A stretch of DNA of 64,000 nucleotides, from the NCBI RefSeq assembly GCF_023227875.1, contig NZ_JALOCH010000003.1, positions 186,001 to 250,000 of the forward strand, written 5' to 3'. Below the pieces are notes generated by a model. That model was not told the DNA's origin. It searched no databases and saw only the letters and a program-made list of their open reading frames with translations. The translations under genes and the position numbers were made by a program. Positions within the stretch are counted from its first letter, which is position 1, and every line of letters starts with the position of its first letter. This DNA is from Methanoregula sp. Lineage in GTDB: Archaea; Halobacteriota; Methanomicrobia; Methanomicrobiales; Methanospirillaceae. Positions 1 to 9,463 of the stretch are shown here, piece by piece.

Positions 1-901
1 CGATGGTGATTGAAACCGTGCCGTATGCTGCGTTTGCAAGGTTTTCCTTGTCGTAGGGCTGGCTTACTGCGTAGATGGTGTAGGTGCCTGCATCGAGTGC
101 ATAGTGTGCAGTCCCCCACTTCCATGACCAGGTGTGGTCACCGTTGACATCAATGGACTTGAATGAGGTCGTATCATTGTTCTGGACTGCATAGTTCCCG
201 GGGTCTGCCCGCTGGATCTGTGAACCAGCGCTCTTCAGGTTGGGTCCGACAATGAACAGGTAGGTCTTCCAGGTCCCGGTGTTGGTACCCTTGAACTCGA
301 TCTCGTCGCCGAGGTTGTAGTTCTGGTTACCGGCTGCGATGATGGTGACTGCGCCCGGGAGGACGGTCTTTTCGTTTCCGGACAGGGTTGGTGTTGCCGT
401 GGTTGAAGTTGCTGATCCAGCGGATTTTTTGATGGTGATCAGGGCCGTGCCGGTTGGAGTAATCTGGTCCTTGTCGTAAAGTCGGGGTACTGCATGGATG
501 CGGTAAATACCGCTTTCAAGTACATAGTTGGTGGTGTCCCACTTCCAGGACCAGGTGTGGTCGCTCTTGACACTTACCTGCTGGTAGGAGGCAGGGTTGT
601 CGTTTTCGAGGGGCGAATGTGCCGGGTCCGGGTTGTTGATCTGTGCGCCATCTTCGGGCAGGCCGGGTCCGGTAATGAACAGGTAGGTCATATCGGATAT
701 GGTGTTGTTGCCGAAGAACTCGATCGTCTCGCCGACGTCGTAGTTCTGGTCGCCGGCTGTCATGACCATAATGTAAGGCCTGGCGGCCATGATGGCAGCT
801 ATCTGTTCATCAGTCAGGTTAGATTCTGCCAATACCGGCATGACTGCCAGAAGGGTAAACAGGGCAATTGCAACAAGTGCAAGGGTTAATCGTTCCGTCA
901 C
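1..901 (-). CDS. Secreted repeat-domain surface protein, partial (DUF3821/S-layer-like)
   Basis: The C-terminus is cut off by the left edge; 300 codons are visible. I chose the GTG at 901 because GGTGA lies 7 nt upstream; an ATG at 919 is in frame but poorly placed. A signal peptide follows (hydrophobic stretch about residues 6-24, then MPVLAES). Two homologous modules of roughly 130 residues follow, each with an NQNY/DQNY-xxG-IEF opening, a TYLFI-GP segment, and a DHTWSWKW core followed by a Y-x-I-x-AV strand. A Ser/Thr/Pro linker separates them. This pattern is typical of abundant cell-surface proteins of Methanomicrobiales, which often end in a PGF-CTERM sorting signal; that end lies outside the window. 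An archaeosortase A gene is present near 28 kb. A role in the cell envelope is inferred. Confidence 0.8.
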   Translation of the reverse strand, partial: MTERLTLALVAIALFTLLAVMPVLAESNLTDEQIAAIMAARPYIMVMTAGDQNYDVGETIEFFGNNTISDMTYLFITGPGLPEDGAQINNPDPAHSPLENDNPASYQQVSVKSDHTWSWKWDTTNYVLESGIYRIHAVPRLYDKDQITPTGTALITIKKSAGSATSTTATPTLSGNEKTVLPGAVTIIAAGNQNYNLGDEIEFKGTNTGTWKTYLFIVGPNLKSAGSQIQRADPGNYAVQNNDTTSFKSIDVNGDHTWSWKWGTAHYALDAGTYTIYAVSQPYDKENLANAAYGTVSITI

Positions 902-1056
902 GTGTTCTTCACCGCACATACAATGATTATTATATCATGTAAATGTAACCACGTTGACAAATAAATGATTCTATTTTAATCTGACCGTCAGGAAAAAACA
1001 GTTTTTCATGCCCTGTTACCGTATCAGGAGATAGAGGAAATCCATGGAGATCCCGC

Positions 1057-1365
1057 TTACCTAAATTCCCCGATCTCCGCATCCCCGATCCCAAGTTCAT
1101 GATCAATGGCAACTACGAGCCGCTTTAGGGTGAAGAACACTTCCCGGGCATCCTCCTTGTCCATCGAACCCGGCTGGTGCCAGATCACTTTCTTCCGGAG
1201 CAGGGTCGTGAGTTCTTCGACTTCAGTTCCACGGAATTTCTCCGGCAGGACAAGGCCTTCAACATGATCGCCGGCACCGTGCCAGGCCTGATCCGGTGGC
1301 AGGGCAAAGTGCATTGCGATCAGGGTAATGCTCGTTACAAATCCATGACCGAACGGGTGCTCCAT
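1057..1365 (-). CDS. Small conserved-looking protein at end of cobalt transporter operon
   Basis: A 102-residue soluble protein, 47 nt downstream of cbiQ on the same strand and so probably the last gene of the cobalt importer operon. An in-frame stop lies just upstream of the ATG at 1365, so the start cannot be extended; no good ribosome site is visible. The N-terminal half is histidine-rich (EHPFGHG, MHF, WHG, DHVEG) and the C-terminal half is charged and helical (KEDAREVFFTLKRL). The histidines suggest metal handling, but this is inference only. I do not recognise a named family. Confidence 0.55.
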   Translation of the reverse strand: MEHPFGHGFVTSITLIAMHFALPPDQAWHGAGDHVEGLVLPEKFRGTEVEELTTLLRKKVIWHQPGSMDKEDAREVFFTLKRLVVAIDHELGIGDAEIGEFR

Positions 1366-1412
1366 GAGAAGATGATGGTGGCAGGAGGGCTAAAACGTTC
1401 CGGCCGGCACAA

Positions 1413-2240
1413 TCAGAAAAAACGGTACTGGCCGAACCAGACTGCAACCGGTACGACAATGATGAAGAGGAGTGAGAAGGAGAGGAATGCCCACTCCGGT
1501 CCCTTCAGGGACTTTCTTTCCACAAAGAGGAAACTTTCCCTGCCATACCCCCTGCACAGCATACTGGTATAGACCCGCTCACCCTGCTCGTAGGACCGGA
1601 TGAACATCGTACCGATCATATAGCCGAGCTGGCGGAGCCGGTACCGGTAGGAGAGGTGGCGGTCAAAGGCGTCGAAACATTTGGTCTTCAATGTCTCGTT
1701 CATCTTGCGGAACATATACCCGAATACAAAGAGGTAGCGGATCATCATCCCGAGGGCTAGGGCAAACTCGGCAGGAAGGCCCATACGGGCCCCGCCTTCG
1801 AGCATGTCCTGCATCTTGGTTGTCGAAGAGAGCAGGATGATGAACGAAATACAGACCGCGAACTTGACGAGCAGGATGAACGCAAACTCGATGGACTGGG
1901 CATAGATATTGATCCCGAAGGGGAGGCTCAGGACCACGTCATAGGTAGTGTAATACTTGTTCTTTAAGAAGATCTGGAAGAAGATGATGACTCCCCAGAG
2001 CGGTATGATTGCGAGTGCACGTTTTACAAAGACTAACGGGGACAGCCCGGTAAAGCACCAGAGGATGCAGAAAAATGCAAAGAAAATAGCCCCGACCGTA
2101 TAGATCATTGTCGAGTATGGAACAGCCACAAGCGCGATGATGGCAGCGAATGCAATGGCGATCTTGACCCGGGCATCGATCCGGTGGATGACGCTGTCCC
2201 TGTTGGCATCACGTTCTATCTGAAAAAGACTTTCGATCAT
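1413..2240 (-). CDS. cbiQ: Cobalt ECF transporter T component CbiQ
   Basis: A 275-residue membrane protein with about five hydrophobic segments and the cytoplasmic coupling region typical of EcfT/CbiQ, including the short Arg-Gly motif (MLCRGYGRE, about residues 225-233) that contacts the ATPase. It transmits ATP hydrolysis by CbiO to the substrate-binding CbiM. The start lies 2 nt downstream of the cbiO stop, so the two are translationally coupled. Order cbiM - PDGLE protein - cbiQ - cbiO is normal for group I cobalt/nickel importers, but here Q follows O in transcription order. Cobalt rather than nickel is inferred from the corrin operon in the same window. Confidence 0.93.
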   Translation of the reverse strand: MIESLFQIERDANRDSVIHRIDARVKIAIAFAAIIALVAVPYSTMIYTVGAIFFAFFCILWCFTGLSPLVFVKRALAIIPLWGVIIFFQIFLKNKYYTTYDVVLSLPFGINIYAQSIEFAFILLVKFAVCISFIILLSSTTKMQDMLEGGARMGLPAEFALALGMMIRYLFVFGYMFRKMNETLKTKCFDAFDRHLSYRYRLRQLGYMIGTMFIRSYEQGERVYTSMLCRGYGRESFLFVERKSLKGPEWAFLSFSLLFIIVVPVAVWFGQYRFF

Positions 2241-2242
2241 GG

Positions 2243-3070
2243 TTATTTGCCGAATGAGCGGAGCAGGGCGGCCTCTGCATCTGCGTAGGTATATGCCATT
2301 GAAACGTCCACGCCGTTCTCCTGGAGCGATTTGAGAAGTTTCGGAATGACCGGAACATCCAGCCGAACGGATTTCAGCATATCCGGCTGGATAAAGATCT
2401 CGTCAACCGTCCCGCTGGCAACAATCCGTCCCTTGTCCATGACATAGATGTAATCCGCAATCTCCGGCACGAGCCCGACATCATGGGTGGAGAAGATGAC
2501 GGTCATCCCGTATTTCTTCGAGAGCGAGTTGATGAACGTATTGAGATCAGCAACACCACGCGGATCGAGTCCTGCATTTGGTTCATCGAGAACCAGCACC
2601 TCGGGTTCCATTGCGATCACCCCGGCAATCGCAACCCGTTTCTTCTCGCCCCCGCTCAGGTGGTGGGGGACACGGTTCGCAAGGTGCTCGATTCCCACGA
2701 CCCTGAGTGCTTCGTGCACCCGGTGGTGGATTGTCTCGGGATCAAGCCCGAGGTTAACAGGGCCGAATGCCACGTCCTGCTCAACGGTTGGGGCGAAGAT
2801 CTGGTCATCCGGGTTCTGGAAGACGATACCGACGAATTTCCGGATCTCCTTGGTGTTCTGCTTGGTGATGGGTTCCCCACGGACCAGTACGGAACCTGAG
2901 GTGGGTTTGAAGATCCCGTTGAAGTGCTTGAACAGGGTACTCTTTCCTGCACCATTCGATCCGATTACCGCGATACGGGCATTCCTCGGGGCAATGAAAT
3001 TGATATTGTGAAGCGCTTTGACTTCTCCAGGATAGATATAGCAGAGATTGCGGGTTTCGATAAGGTGCAT
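2243..3070 (-). CDS. cbiO: Cobalt ECF transporter ATPase CbiO
   Basis: A 275-residue ABC ATPase. Walker A GSNGAGKST is at residues 37-45, the signature LSGGEKKR at 138-145, Walker B LVLDEP at 159-164, and the H-loop STHD follows. I set the start at the ATG at 3070 (MHLIETRN), which matches the usual CbiO N-terminus; the frame is open 28 codons further but that stretch has no ABC character and overlaps the upstream gene. It energises uptake of Co2+ through CbiM/CbiQ. It lies 43 nt downstream of the PDGLE-protein gene and 2 nt from cbiQ. Confidence 0.94.
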   Translation of the reverse strand: MHLIETRNLCYIYPGEVKALHNINFIAPRNARIAVIGSNGAGKSTLFKHFNGIFKPTSGSVLVRGEPITKQNTKEIRKFVGIVFQNPDDQIFAPTVEQDVAFGPVNLGLDPETIHHRVHEALRVVGIEHLANRVPHHLSGGEKKRVAIAGVIAMEPEVLVLDEPNAGLDPRGVADLNTFINSLSKKYGMTVIFSTHDVGLVPEIADYIYVMDKGRIVASGTVDEIFIQPDMLKSVRLDVPVIPKLLKSLQENGVDVSMAYTYADAEAALLRSFGK

Positions 3071-3113
3071 GAGTATAGGAAATTGGGTGAAAAAAGGTAA
3101 AATGCTATTGGTT

Positions 3114-3458
3114 TCACTTGGTTGGTTTACCAGCCAGCTTGATGCCGTACGCAAGCCCGAGCACTACGATGACTGCAAGGAATGTACCGACGATAATCGC
3201 GATGAGACCTCCAAGTGATCCGAAAGATTCGCCAAGAGAGTAATCCGGCATGGGAGATGAGTAGGAGAATTTTCCGGTTAAGTCTTCGTGGATCTCTGCA
3301 TCTTCCGGTGTAGCCCCGGTAAGATCCTTTTGTCCCTGCACAACAAGCGCTGTGCTTTCAAGGCCGTCAGGATCTCCGGATGCCATAAAGACTGCAATTC
3401 CTCCGATGAGCAGTGCGACAATAATACCGGCAATAATGAAAGTCTTGTTGTCCATCAT
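3114..3458 (-). CDS. PDGLE-domain protein (CbiN-like accessory of cobalt importer)
   Basis: A 114-residue protein with a transmembrane helix near residues 7-27, a short extracellular region containing the diagnostic PDGLE stretch (residues 30-34), and a second helix near 83-107. PDGLE proteins replace or accompany CbiN in cobalt/nickel ECF transporters and help load metal into CbiM/NikM. The gene starts 5 nt after the cbiM stop, and two adjacent ATG codons (3458, 3455) are possible starts. The family assignment is firm; the exact mechanism for PDGLE proteins is less well established. Confidence 0.88.
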   Translation of the reverse strand: MMDNKTFIIAGIIVALLIGGIAVFMASGDPDGLESTALVVQGQKDLTGATPEDAEIHEDLTGKFSYSSPMPDYSLGESFGSLGGLIAIIVGTFLAVIVVLGLAYGIKLAGKPTK

Positions 3459-3463
3459 GATTT

Positions 3464-4108
3464 TCAGGCCCCCGATGGAGTTTTGACCCCGATATCTACA
3501 AGATCCGGCCTTGCCGTGGTGATCAGGTATATAGCAGCCACGGTGACGATCCCTTCAATTACTCCGATGATGGCATGGTAGATACCCATCGCAACAAGAC
3601 CTTCTGTAAGCGGGAAGGTTCCGGCAAGGAACATCTCAACTGCACATGCAAGTGCCGGGATAAGGCATGCCAGCCATGCTGCGAGGAAGACCGAGACGGG
3701 CATACTTTTAGTCACGCCCATCAGGCCCTTGAATGAGTAGAACCCGACAAAGCCCCCGATCACTCCCATGTTGATGATGTTTGTACCCAGCACGGTTATG
3801 CCGCCATCGCCAAAGAGGATGGCCTGGACGATCAACACCAGTGTGAGAATGAAGATTGCCGCAAACGGAGAGCCGAGGATGATCGCGGCAAGCGCCCCGC
3901 CTACGAGGTGCCCGCTGGTCCCCATCGAAACGGGGAGGTTGAATGACTGCAGGGCAAAGATGCCGGCTGCAAGGACCGCAACGAGCGGGAGTTTCTCTTC
4001 GTTCATCTCGTTCTTTGCCCACCTGAGGGCAAGAGCGATAAAGACAAGGGCGATGATCCAGTAGATCGCGCCCTGCCAGATTGGAATAAATGCGTCAGGG
4101 ATGTGCAT
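3464..4108 (-). CDS. cbiM: Cobalt ECF transporter substrate-binding membrane protein CbiM
   Basis: A 214-residue multi-span membrane protein. The start is fixed at the ATG at 4108 because CbiM/NikM proteins coordinate metal with the free N-terminal Met1 and His2, and this start gives MHIPDAF; GGTG lies 5 nt upstream of it. The other metal ligand, His67, is present in SGHLVGG at the expected position. An upstream in-frame start at 4135 would bury His2 and is unlikely. It is the first gene of the operon cbiM - PDGLE - cbiO - cbiQ - small protein. The roughly 170 nt upstream are AT-rich; I saw no cobalamin riboswitch there. Confidence 0.95.
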   Translation of the reverse strand: MHIPDAFIPIWQGAIYWIIALVFIALALRWAKNEMNEEKLPLVAVLAAGIFALQSFNLPVSMGTSGHLVGGALAAIILGSPFAAIFILTLVLIVQAILFGDGGITVLGTNIINMGVIGGFVGFYSFKGLMGVTKSMPVSVFLAAWLACLIPALACAVEMFLAGTFPLTEGLVAMGIYHAIIGVIEGIVTVAAIYLITTARPDLVDIGVKTPSGA

Positions 4109-4307
4109 GTGAACACCAGAGTAATACAATTGCAAATTTTAGTAATATTTATGGAGTTAATAATGTTGCGATTCAATTATCAGGTTTGACGATTCTCAAC
4201 AAAATAGTGACCATTGAATGATATTTTTTTAATGTAAGTAAAATTGAATGGCAAATTCGGCCTTTCCCTATACTTTCCTATTCGGTACTTTGTTTTTGCC
4301 ATTCGTT
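4109..4307. promoter_or_regulatory. AT-rich leader/promoter region of cbiM operon
   Basis: A 199 nt gap between the cbiM start and the end of the next minus-strand gene. It is strongly AT-rich with TATA-like stretches (for example around 4140-4160 and 4220-4240). The operon promoter must lie here if transcription starts close to cbiM. No inverted repeat resembling a NikR site was recognised. Confidence 0.4.
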
Positions 4308-5264
4308 TCAGGATCCAGCCTGCGGGACTGCGACAAGGGACCGGATCATCTTCTGTGTCCCTTCCGGTGTGCCGGTAGTATTTACCTCGTAAATAACTGT
4401 GCGGTCCAGGAGATCCTTCATATATTTCATCCGTATCGCAGTCTTGTAGGGATTGCTGACAAGGAAGTGTGGGTTAAAGAAATTGTTCCGCTCGAACAAC
4501 GCGAGCGCAGCATCCGGGTTAAGTGATTGCACGGTATTGCGATCGGCCGGGTCGCGCTTGAGGATGATGACGGTCCTCAACGTTGTCATGGGGAGCATCC
4601 TCCCTTTGCCAATCACCCAGCGGATATCGGCGACCGCACGCCCGTCCCGGTCATATTCCTCGGCCCTGACAAGCCCCCCGAACTCCTTCCAGACCGTCTC
4701 AAGGTCCTGGCGGATGTAAAAGTTCTTCTCCGATCCATAGGCAAGGATCTCCGGGCCGAAGACCCGGGAGAAGAACCAGTCGTCGGAGATGATGCGCGTA
4801 TGGGGTTGCCGGAGCAGCCCGTATGTCTGCGTTGTCTTCCCCGCTCCCGAAGTGCCGATGAGGCAGAGCCCGCTGCCCGCGATATCGATGCAGGCCCCGT
4901 GTACCGAGAAGATTGCGTGCTCATCTTCAAGGATATCGCTGGTGAGACTGAGGGCAAGGGACTTGATCCACCCGTAATATCTGACATTGAGCAGGAACGC
5001 GGTCCTGGACTGCGGCTCATAAAAAACCGAATCAGGGGGGTAGTCCGGGTCCCTGAATACATACATCCTGCCATGTGAACGGATGTTCTGGGACATCGAG
5101 TAAAAATTTTCCTGCCAGGTACCCCTGAGCACGGGGTCATCCGAAAGGAGCTTGATGCAGCAGCCGTATATCTCGGATTTGATCTCGTACCTGACGTTAG
5201 GTGTGAAACGGGCAGCCAGGCGATCTTTTTCTTCCAGGGTGATGAGGGAGATGCGATAGGGCAT
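4308..5264 (-). CDS. HprK/PEP-carboxykinase-like P-loop protein
   Basis: A 318-residue protein with a P-loop GTSGAGKTT at residues 137-145 and an acidic strand RIISDDW at 157-163. The order of a short N-terminal domain, then HGACIDI, then this P-loop resembles the C-terminal kinase fold of HPr kinase/phosphorylase and related ATP-grasping proteins found in archaea that lack a sugar phosphotransferase system. The substrate is unknown. It sits between the cbiM promoter and a divergent NudC gene and is probably monocistronic. The HprK-fold call rests on motif spacing, not on a database match. Confidence 0.65.
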   Translation of the reverse strand: MPYRISLITLEEKDRLAARFTPNVRYEIKSEIYGCCIKLLSDDPVLRGTWQENFYSMSQNIRSHGRMYVFRDPDYPPDSVFYEPQSRTAFLLNVRYYGWIKSLALSLTSDILEDEHAIFSVHGACIDIAGSGLCLIGTSGAGKTTQTYGLLRQPHTRIISDDWFFSRVFGPEILAYGSEKNFYIRQDLETVWKEFGGLVRAEEYDRDGRAVADIRWVIGKGRMLPMTTLRTVIILKRDPADRNTVQSLNPDAALALFERNNFFNPHFLVSNPYKTAIRMKYMKDLLDRTVIYEVNTTGTPEGTQKMIRSLVAVPQAGS

Positions 5265-5403
5265 GGTAATTCACCGCCGGTGATGGGGGTGATCAGTTAT
5301 CCGCGGGGACGTTTAATAACATCTTGGTGTCCGCCAGTTTTCCTTATTATCCGGGTAACAGATTGCTTTTTTGAGATCAGGGATTAAACTTAGGAACCTG
5401 CCA

Positions 5404-6282
5404 ATGATTCACGATACTACCGGAAAACCATTCGACCATACGGCCATGTTCTCAACAGTGTTCCTTGAGTCCCGGTACCCGGAACCGGATGTGCTCACAA
5501 AAAATACGAACATGGTGTATGTCAGGGACAATGGGGTGTATATCTTTCCCGGTTCTCCGGCAACTCTTTTTCCCGGGTGGGATTATGGAGAGTTGGACCT
5601 CCCGGTTCAGCATGTGCAGTACCTTGGGCACCGGGGGACTGCGGTATATTATGCGGCAGAAATGCCATCCGGGACGGCCGTTTCCGTTGGCACTTTTTAT
5701 CCCAATATCCGCGAACTCTATAGCGTCCTTTCCGATGATGAGCTTGCCATTGCCTCGCTTGCCGTGCGTATCGTTGATTTCAACCGGACAACCCGGTTCT
5801 GCGGACAGTGCGGGGCCAAAACCCGCCCGTCGCGTCAGGAGCGCGCGAAGGTATGCGATGCCTGCGGCCTGGTCACGTACCCGCGCACATCCCCGGCAAT
5901 CATCGTCCTTGTCCGGAAGGACGATGAAATCCTTCTCGCACGATCTCCCCGGTTTCCGCCGGGCCTTCATAGTATTCTCGCCGGTTTTGTGGACCCGGCA
6001 GAGACCCTCGATGAAGCCGTGCACCGGGAGGTCCGGGAGGAGACCGGCATCGAGATCGCAAATATCCGCTATCTCGGCAGTGAACCCTGGCCCTTCCCGA
6101 ACTCTCTCATGATCGGGTTTGTTGCCGATTATGCCGGGGGTGAGATCGCGATCGACAATAACGAGATCATCTCTGCCGGCTGGTTTGACCGCGACCATCT
6201 CCCCGACCTGCCCTCGCGGATGAGCATTTCACGGGCACTCATCGACTGGTGGATCGCCGAAGGGACCGACAGACGGGCATAA
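5404..6282 (+). CDS. nudC: NAD+ diphosphatase-like Nudix hydrolase with zinc ribbon
   Basis: A 292-residue protein. A four-cysteine zinc ribbon (FCGQCGAK ... VCDACG, about residues 131-153) precedes a Nudix domain with the box G-x5-E-x7-REVREETG (starting GFVDPAETLDEA). This is the domain order of NudC, which splits NAD(H) into NMN(H) and AMP and can remove NAD caps from RNA. The ATG at 5404 has AGGAA about 8 nt upstream; an in-frame TTG at 5371 is also open but less likely. It is divergent from the HprK-like gene with a 139 nt shared promoter region. Confidence 0.9.
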   Translation: MIHDTTGKPFDHTAMFSTVFLESRYPEPDVLTKNTNMVYVRDNGVYIFPGSPATLFPGWDYGELDLPVQHVQYLGHRGTAVYYAAEMPSGTAVSVGTFYPNIRELYSVLSDDELAIASLAVRIVDFNRTTRFCGQCGAKTRPSRQERAKVCDACGLVTYPRTSPAIIVLVRKDDEILLARSPRFPPGLHSILAGFVDPAETLDEAVHREVREETGIEIANIRYLGSEPWPFPNSLMIGFVADYAGGEIAIDNNEIISAGWFDRDHLPDLPSRMSISRALIDWWIAEGTDRRA

Positions 6283-6529
6283 TCCTCCAGGTAATCTGCG
6301 CATTTGAAGATTCCGGGTATTGGGACACCGGTTTTGAACGTTCTCACGGCGTGACCCGGTATATCTGCAACGTCATATCACTGTCCGGGTACATGATTTA
6401 TTACCCGTTTTTGGCAGTTTCGTGGCAGGGACAGGGCGTTTTTGACCAGAAATACTATAATCCAGAATATAAAATTATTACACTAGGCATCCAGCTGGAT
6501 GAGATTTCAGTCACATGTGAGAGATTGTA

Positions 6530-9463
6530 ATGAATAACTCCCTGTCAGATGGGAATGAGAATATCGTTGATATTTTCGTTCTGAGTACAAGTACATCCGA
6601 TTCCCCGGTCCAGGCGGCAGACCTGGAAAAACCGGGATACCGGGTGACCTTTTTCACCGATGGAACAAACCTTTTTGAAACCCTCCGGTCAGGAAAACCG
6701 AACCTGCTGATCTGTGATTCGGTGACCTTCCCGGAAGAGGCATACGGTCTCTGCCGCGCTATCAAGGCGGATTATGATCTCTGGGTTGTCCCTGTCCTTG
6801 TACTGACCGGCGCATCGAACCTGTCCCATCTCCTCCACGTGCTTGACTGCAATGCTGACAATTTCATCTCGTACCCGTATGATCCCTCATATCTCTCCTC
6901 CCTGATTGAAGGAATGCTCGCCACTCCCGTCGAGAGACAGACCCCCGAACAGATCAAGACCCAGTTCAAGATCCAGCATGATGAACAACAGTTCGTAGTC
7001 ACTGCCGACCGCCGGAAGTTACTGGAATTCCTCCTCTCCTCATTTGAAATTGCCGTCAACAGGTCAGCTGAAATTAATCGGATCACCGGGGAAAAGGAGA
7101 ATCTTTCCCTGTCTTTAAACCAGTCCGAAGAGCGTGCCCGTGACCGGGCACGGTCAATCGAAAACCTGAATGCGACTGTCAGGGAGAAAGATCAGGCTAT
7201 CAGTACGTTCATTGCCGATGCAGAGGCAAAAGACCGCCAGCTCTCGGAGAATGCCGGAGAGATCCAACGGCTCAATGCCGGGATCGAATCCGGGAAGACC
7301 TCTCTTGCCGGGGCAGAAGACCAGATCTCCCGGCTCATCCGTGAGGCAGAAGACTTTGCACAACGGCATGCAGCAGAGATCGATGACCTCAGGCAGCAGC
7401 TCCAGCATGTATCAGCAGATCTTGAAACAGCCAATACCGGCCTCCAGTCCGTAAAGGCCTCCCTTGCAAGCGAGACTGCCCAGAGGATCGATGTTGAGGC
7501 ACGGTTGCTGGAGACCACGGTCCGGAAGGAAGAATCGGAAAAGTCAGTGCAGGCACTGTCCCTTGAATGCGAACAACTGCGCAGTTCCCTTGACGCGGAG
7601 AAAGCCCATGCCCAGTCTGCAGAAGATGAAATCCAGACCCTTACTCAGGTAAAAAACGAGTCCGAACAAGCCCTCACCCGTACTATTGATGAGCTGAAGG
7701 ACACTGAAAAACAGCTGGGTGAAGATCTCCTGCGCCAGAGAGATGAACTCGGGAATGCGAACAAACAGATCCATGACCTGGAGAACCAACTGGCAACGGT
7801 CACGACGGAAAAAGAACAGGTTGAAGCGGAGTTGCGCAACAACGCCGCGATATCTGAAAAGGCGCAGAGCGATCTCCGGGCAGATGCTGAAAAGACCCGT
7901 GCCGAACTTTCAGACAAGGAACGCGAAGTGGAATCGCTGAACGCGGCAGTCCGGGAGACCCGGGAAGCCAGGGATAAAACCGCACGGGATCTCCAGGCGC
8001 TCGCAGAAGAGCTCCGTTCGGTGAGTGCCTCCCTTGACCAGGAGAAAGAACAGCACCGTGAAACTGAAGAACGGTTGACCAGCGAGATCCGGGAACGCGA
8101 TGCTCTCCTGCAATCGCTGCGCGGGGAGCACCAGACGGTCAATACCGCATTTGAAGAACACAAAAGTGCCCTCGCACAGTCCAGGACCGATCTCGAAGCA
8201 GTCATCGCCGTCCGTTCGGATCTTGAATCCCGCCTGGAGTCAGCCACCTTTAAAATCCATGACCTGGAATCGGAATTGCATGCGGTATTGTCTGCCAGTG
8301 CCGAGGCCGGCCAGCAGGTACGGGCTCTCACGGACGAGCTTGAACAGGCACATGCCGACCTTGATGAGAGCAGGGAACAGTACAAACGGATTGAAGAAGC
8401 AAGCCATGGTGAAGACCGGGAAAAAGAACTGGTTCTCTTGGAATTGCAGAACGCATCACGGGAACGGGAATCCCTGCAGCTGGCGCTTGCGAGCGAGAGA
8501 CAGTTGCGCAGGGAAGCTGAATCCGAACAGGAACATCTCCTCAAAGCGCTCTCGTCTGCCAAAACCGAGGGGAAGAACAATGAATCCTCATTAACAGCAA
8601 CCGTCCGTGAACTCTCGGCCGACCTCGAATCATCGCAGACAATCCGCCGGGATCTTGAAGAGCAGGTAGCCACACTGTCACGGGAAAAACAGCTGGCTGA
8701 AGATAAGATGTCCCGTCTTTCGGATGAGATTGACCAGGCACGGGCGGCACTTGCGGATGAATGGGAAGACCACATGAATGCGCAGGAGCGCCTTGATGTT
8801 GCCGTCCATGAAAAACAGGATCTGGAACAGTCATTACAGCAGTCCGGGGACCTGGAATCTGAAAAGGCAAAGAAACGGTCCCTTATTGTCAAGGGGCCGG
8901 ATCTCCCCGTGATAACGGGAACGCCCGGCCAGTCCCTGCATGTTTATCCTGGCACGGGCGGTACAGAACCGCAGGTACCCCGTATAACCAATGTTGAAGA
9001 CCTCTTCGAAGAGGAGGGATCCGCTGGCGAGCCCGAAACGGAGGATGTACCGGCGGTTTCGATTATCCGGGAGCCTTCTGACGATGACGAAACGGCAAAT
9101 GATAGCCCCGATACCTTCAGCACCACGCCCCCGGGACATGGACCCGGAGAGCCTGGATACGAACCGGATGAAGAGGAAGAGAGTGAGGATGAACGTGGCG
9201 AGATTGCGGATGAAGAGCAACCCTCGCCGGAATCCGGCGAATATGGTACCGATATCCCCCCAGGCATCGCGTTCAACAGGGCACAGTGGTATGATATCCT
9301 GAAATGGGCGCATCATTCCGGGACCCTCACCCAGGAACAGCGGATGCAGATCGTGCGGATGGGACGGCTGATCCAGAAAGGCAGGAAACTCACTCATAAG
9401 CAGGAAGAGCAGGTCAGGGAGATGATCGTCCTCGTCAAGGAACAGGGCTACCGGTTTACCTGA
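6530..9463 (+). CDS. Pseudo-receiver domain protein with very long coiled coil
   Basis: A 977-residue cytoplasmic protein. Residues about 12-135 have the layout of a response-regulator receiver: Asp63 in LLICDS, Thr93 in VLTGA, and a final NFISYPYDP. The acidic pair near the N-terminus is replaced (VLSTSTS) and the conserved Lys is Tyr115, so normal phosphorylation is unlikely. Residues about 180-795 are an almost unbroken coiled coil rich in Glu, Gln, Leu, Arg and Ala. A Pro/acidic disordered segment (about 840-905) leads to a compact charged C-terminal domain (about 908-977, AQWYDILKWAHHSG). No ATPase heads are present, so it is not SMC. A scaffold or cytoskeletal signalling role is inference. 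Confidence 0.75.
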   Translation: MNNSLSDGNENIVDIFVLSTSTSDSPVQAADLEKPGYRVTFFTDGTNLFETLRSGKPNLLICDSVTFPEEAYGLCRAIKADYDLWVVPVLVLTGASNLSHLLHVLDCNADNFISYPYDPSYLSSLIEGMLATPVERQTPEQIKTQFKIQHDEQQFVVTADRRKLLEFLLSSFEIAVNRSAEINRITGEKENLSLSLNQSEERARDRARSIENLNATVREKDQAISTFIADAEAKDRQLSENAGEIQRLNAGIESGKTSLAGAEDQISRLIREAEDFAQRHAAEIDDLRQQLQHVSADLETANTGLQSVKASLASETAQRIDVEARLLETTVRKEESEKSVQALSLECEQLRSSLDAEKAHAQSAEDEIQTLTQVKNESEQALTRTIDELKDTEKQLGEDLLRQRDELGNANKQIHDLENQLATVTTEKEQVEAELRNNAAISEKAQSDLRADAEKTRAELSDKEREVESLNAAVRETREARDKTARDLQALAEELRSVSASLDQEKEQHRETEERLTSEIRERDALLQSLRGEHQTVNTAFEEHKSALAQSRTDLEAVIAVRSDLESRLESATFKIHDLESELHAVLSASAEAGQQVRALTDELEQAHADLDESREQYKRIEEASHGEDREKELVLLELQNASRERESLQLALASERQLRREAESEQEHLLKALSSAKTEGKNNESSLTATVRELSADLESSQTIRRDLEEQVATLSREKQLAEDKMSRLSDEIDQARAALADEWEDHMNAQERLDVAVHEKQDLEQSLQQSGDLESEKAKKRSLIVKGPDLPVITGTPGQSLHVYPGTGGTEPQVPRITNVEDLFEEEGSAGEPETEDVPAVSIIREPSDDDETANDSPDTFSTTPPGHGPGEPGYEPDEEEESEDERGEIADEEQPSPESGEYGTDIPPGIAFNRAQWYDILKWAHHSGTLTQEQRMQIVRMGRLIQKGRKLTHKQEEQVREMIVLVKEQGYRFT

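Noticed and set aside
4109..4307. Cobalamin riboswitch upstream of cbiM
   Set aside because: No B12-box-like or conserved junction sequence was recognised; the region is simply AT-rich.
6249..6529. 93-codon frame overlapping the nudC end
   Set aside because: It overlaps nudC out of frame, lacks a ribosome site, and covers the promoter of the coiled-coil gene.
7645..8892. Long open frame of 415 codons antisense to the coiled-coil gene
   Set aside because: It is a Ser/Arg-rich shadow of a Glu/Gln/Leu-rich coiled coil; the plus-strand protein has clear domains.
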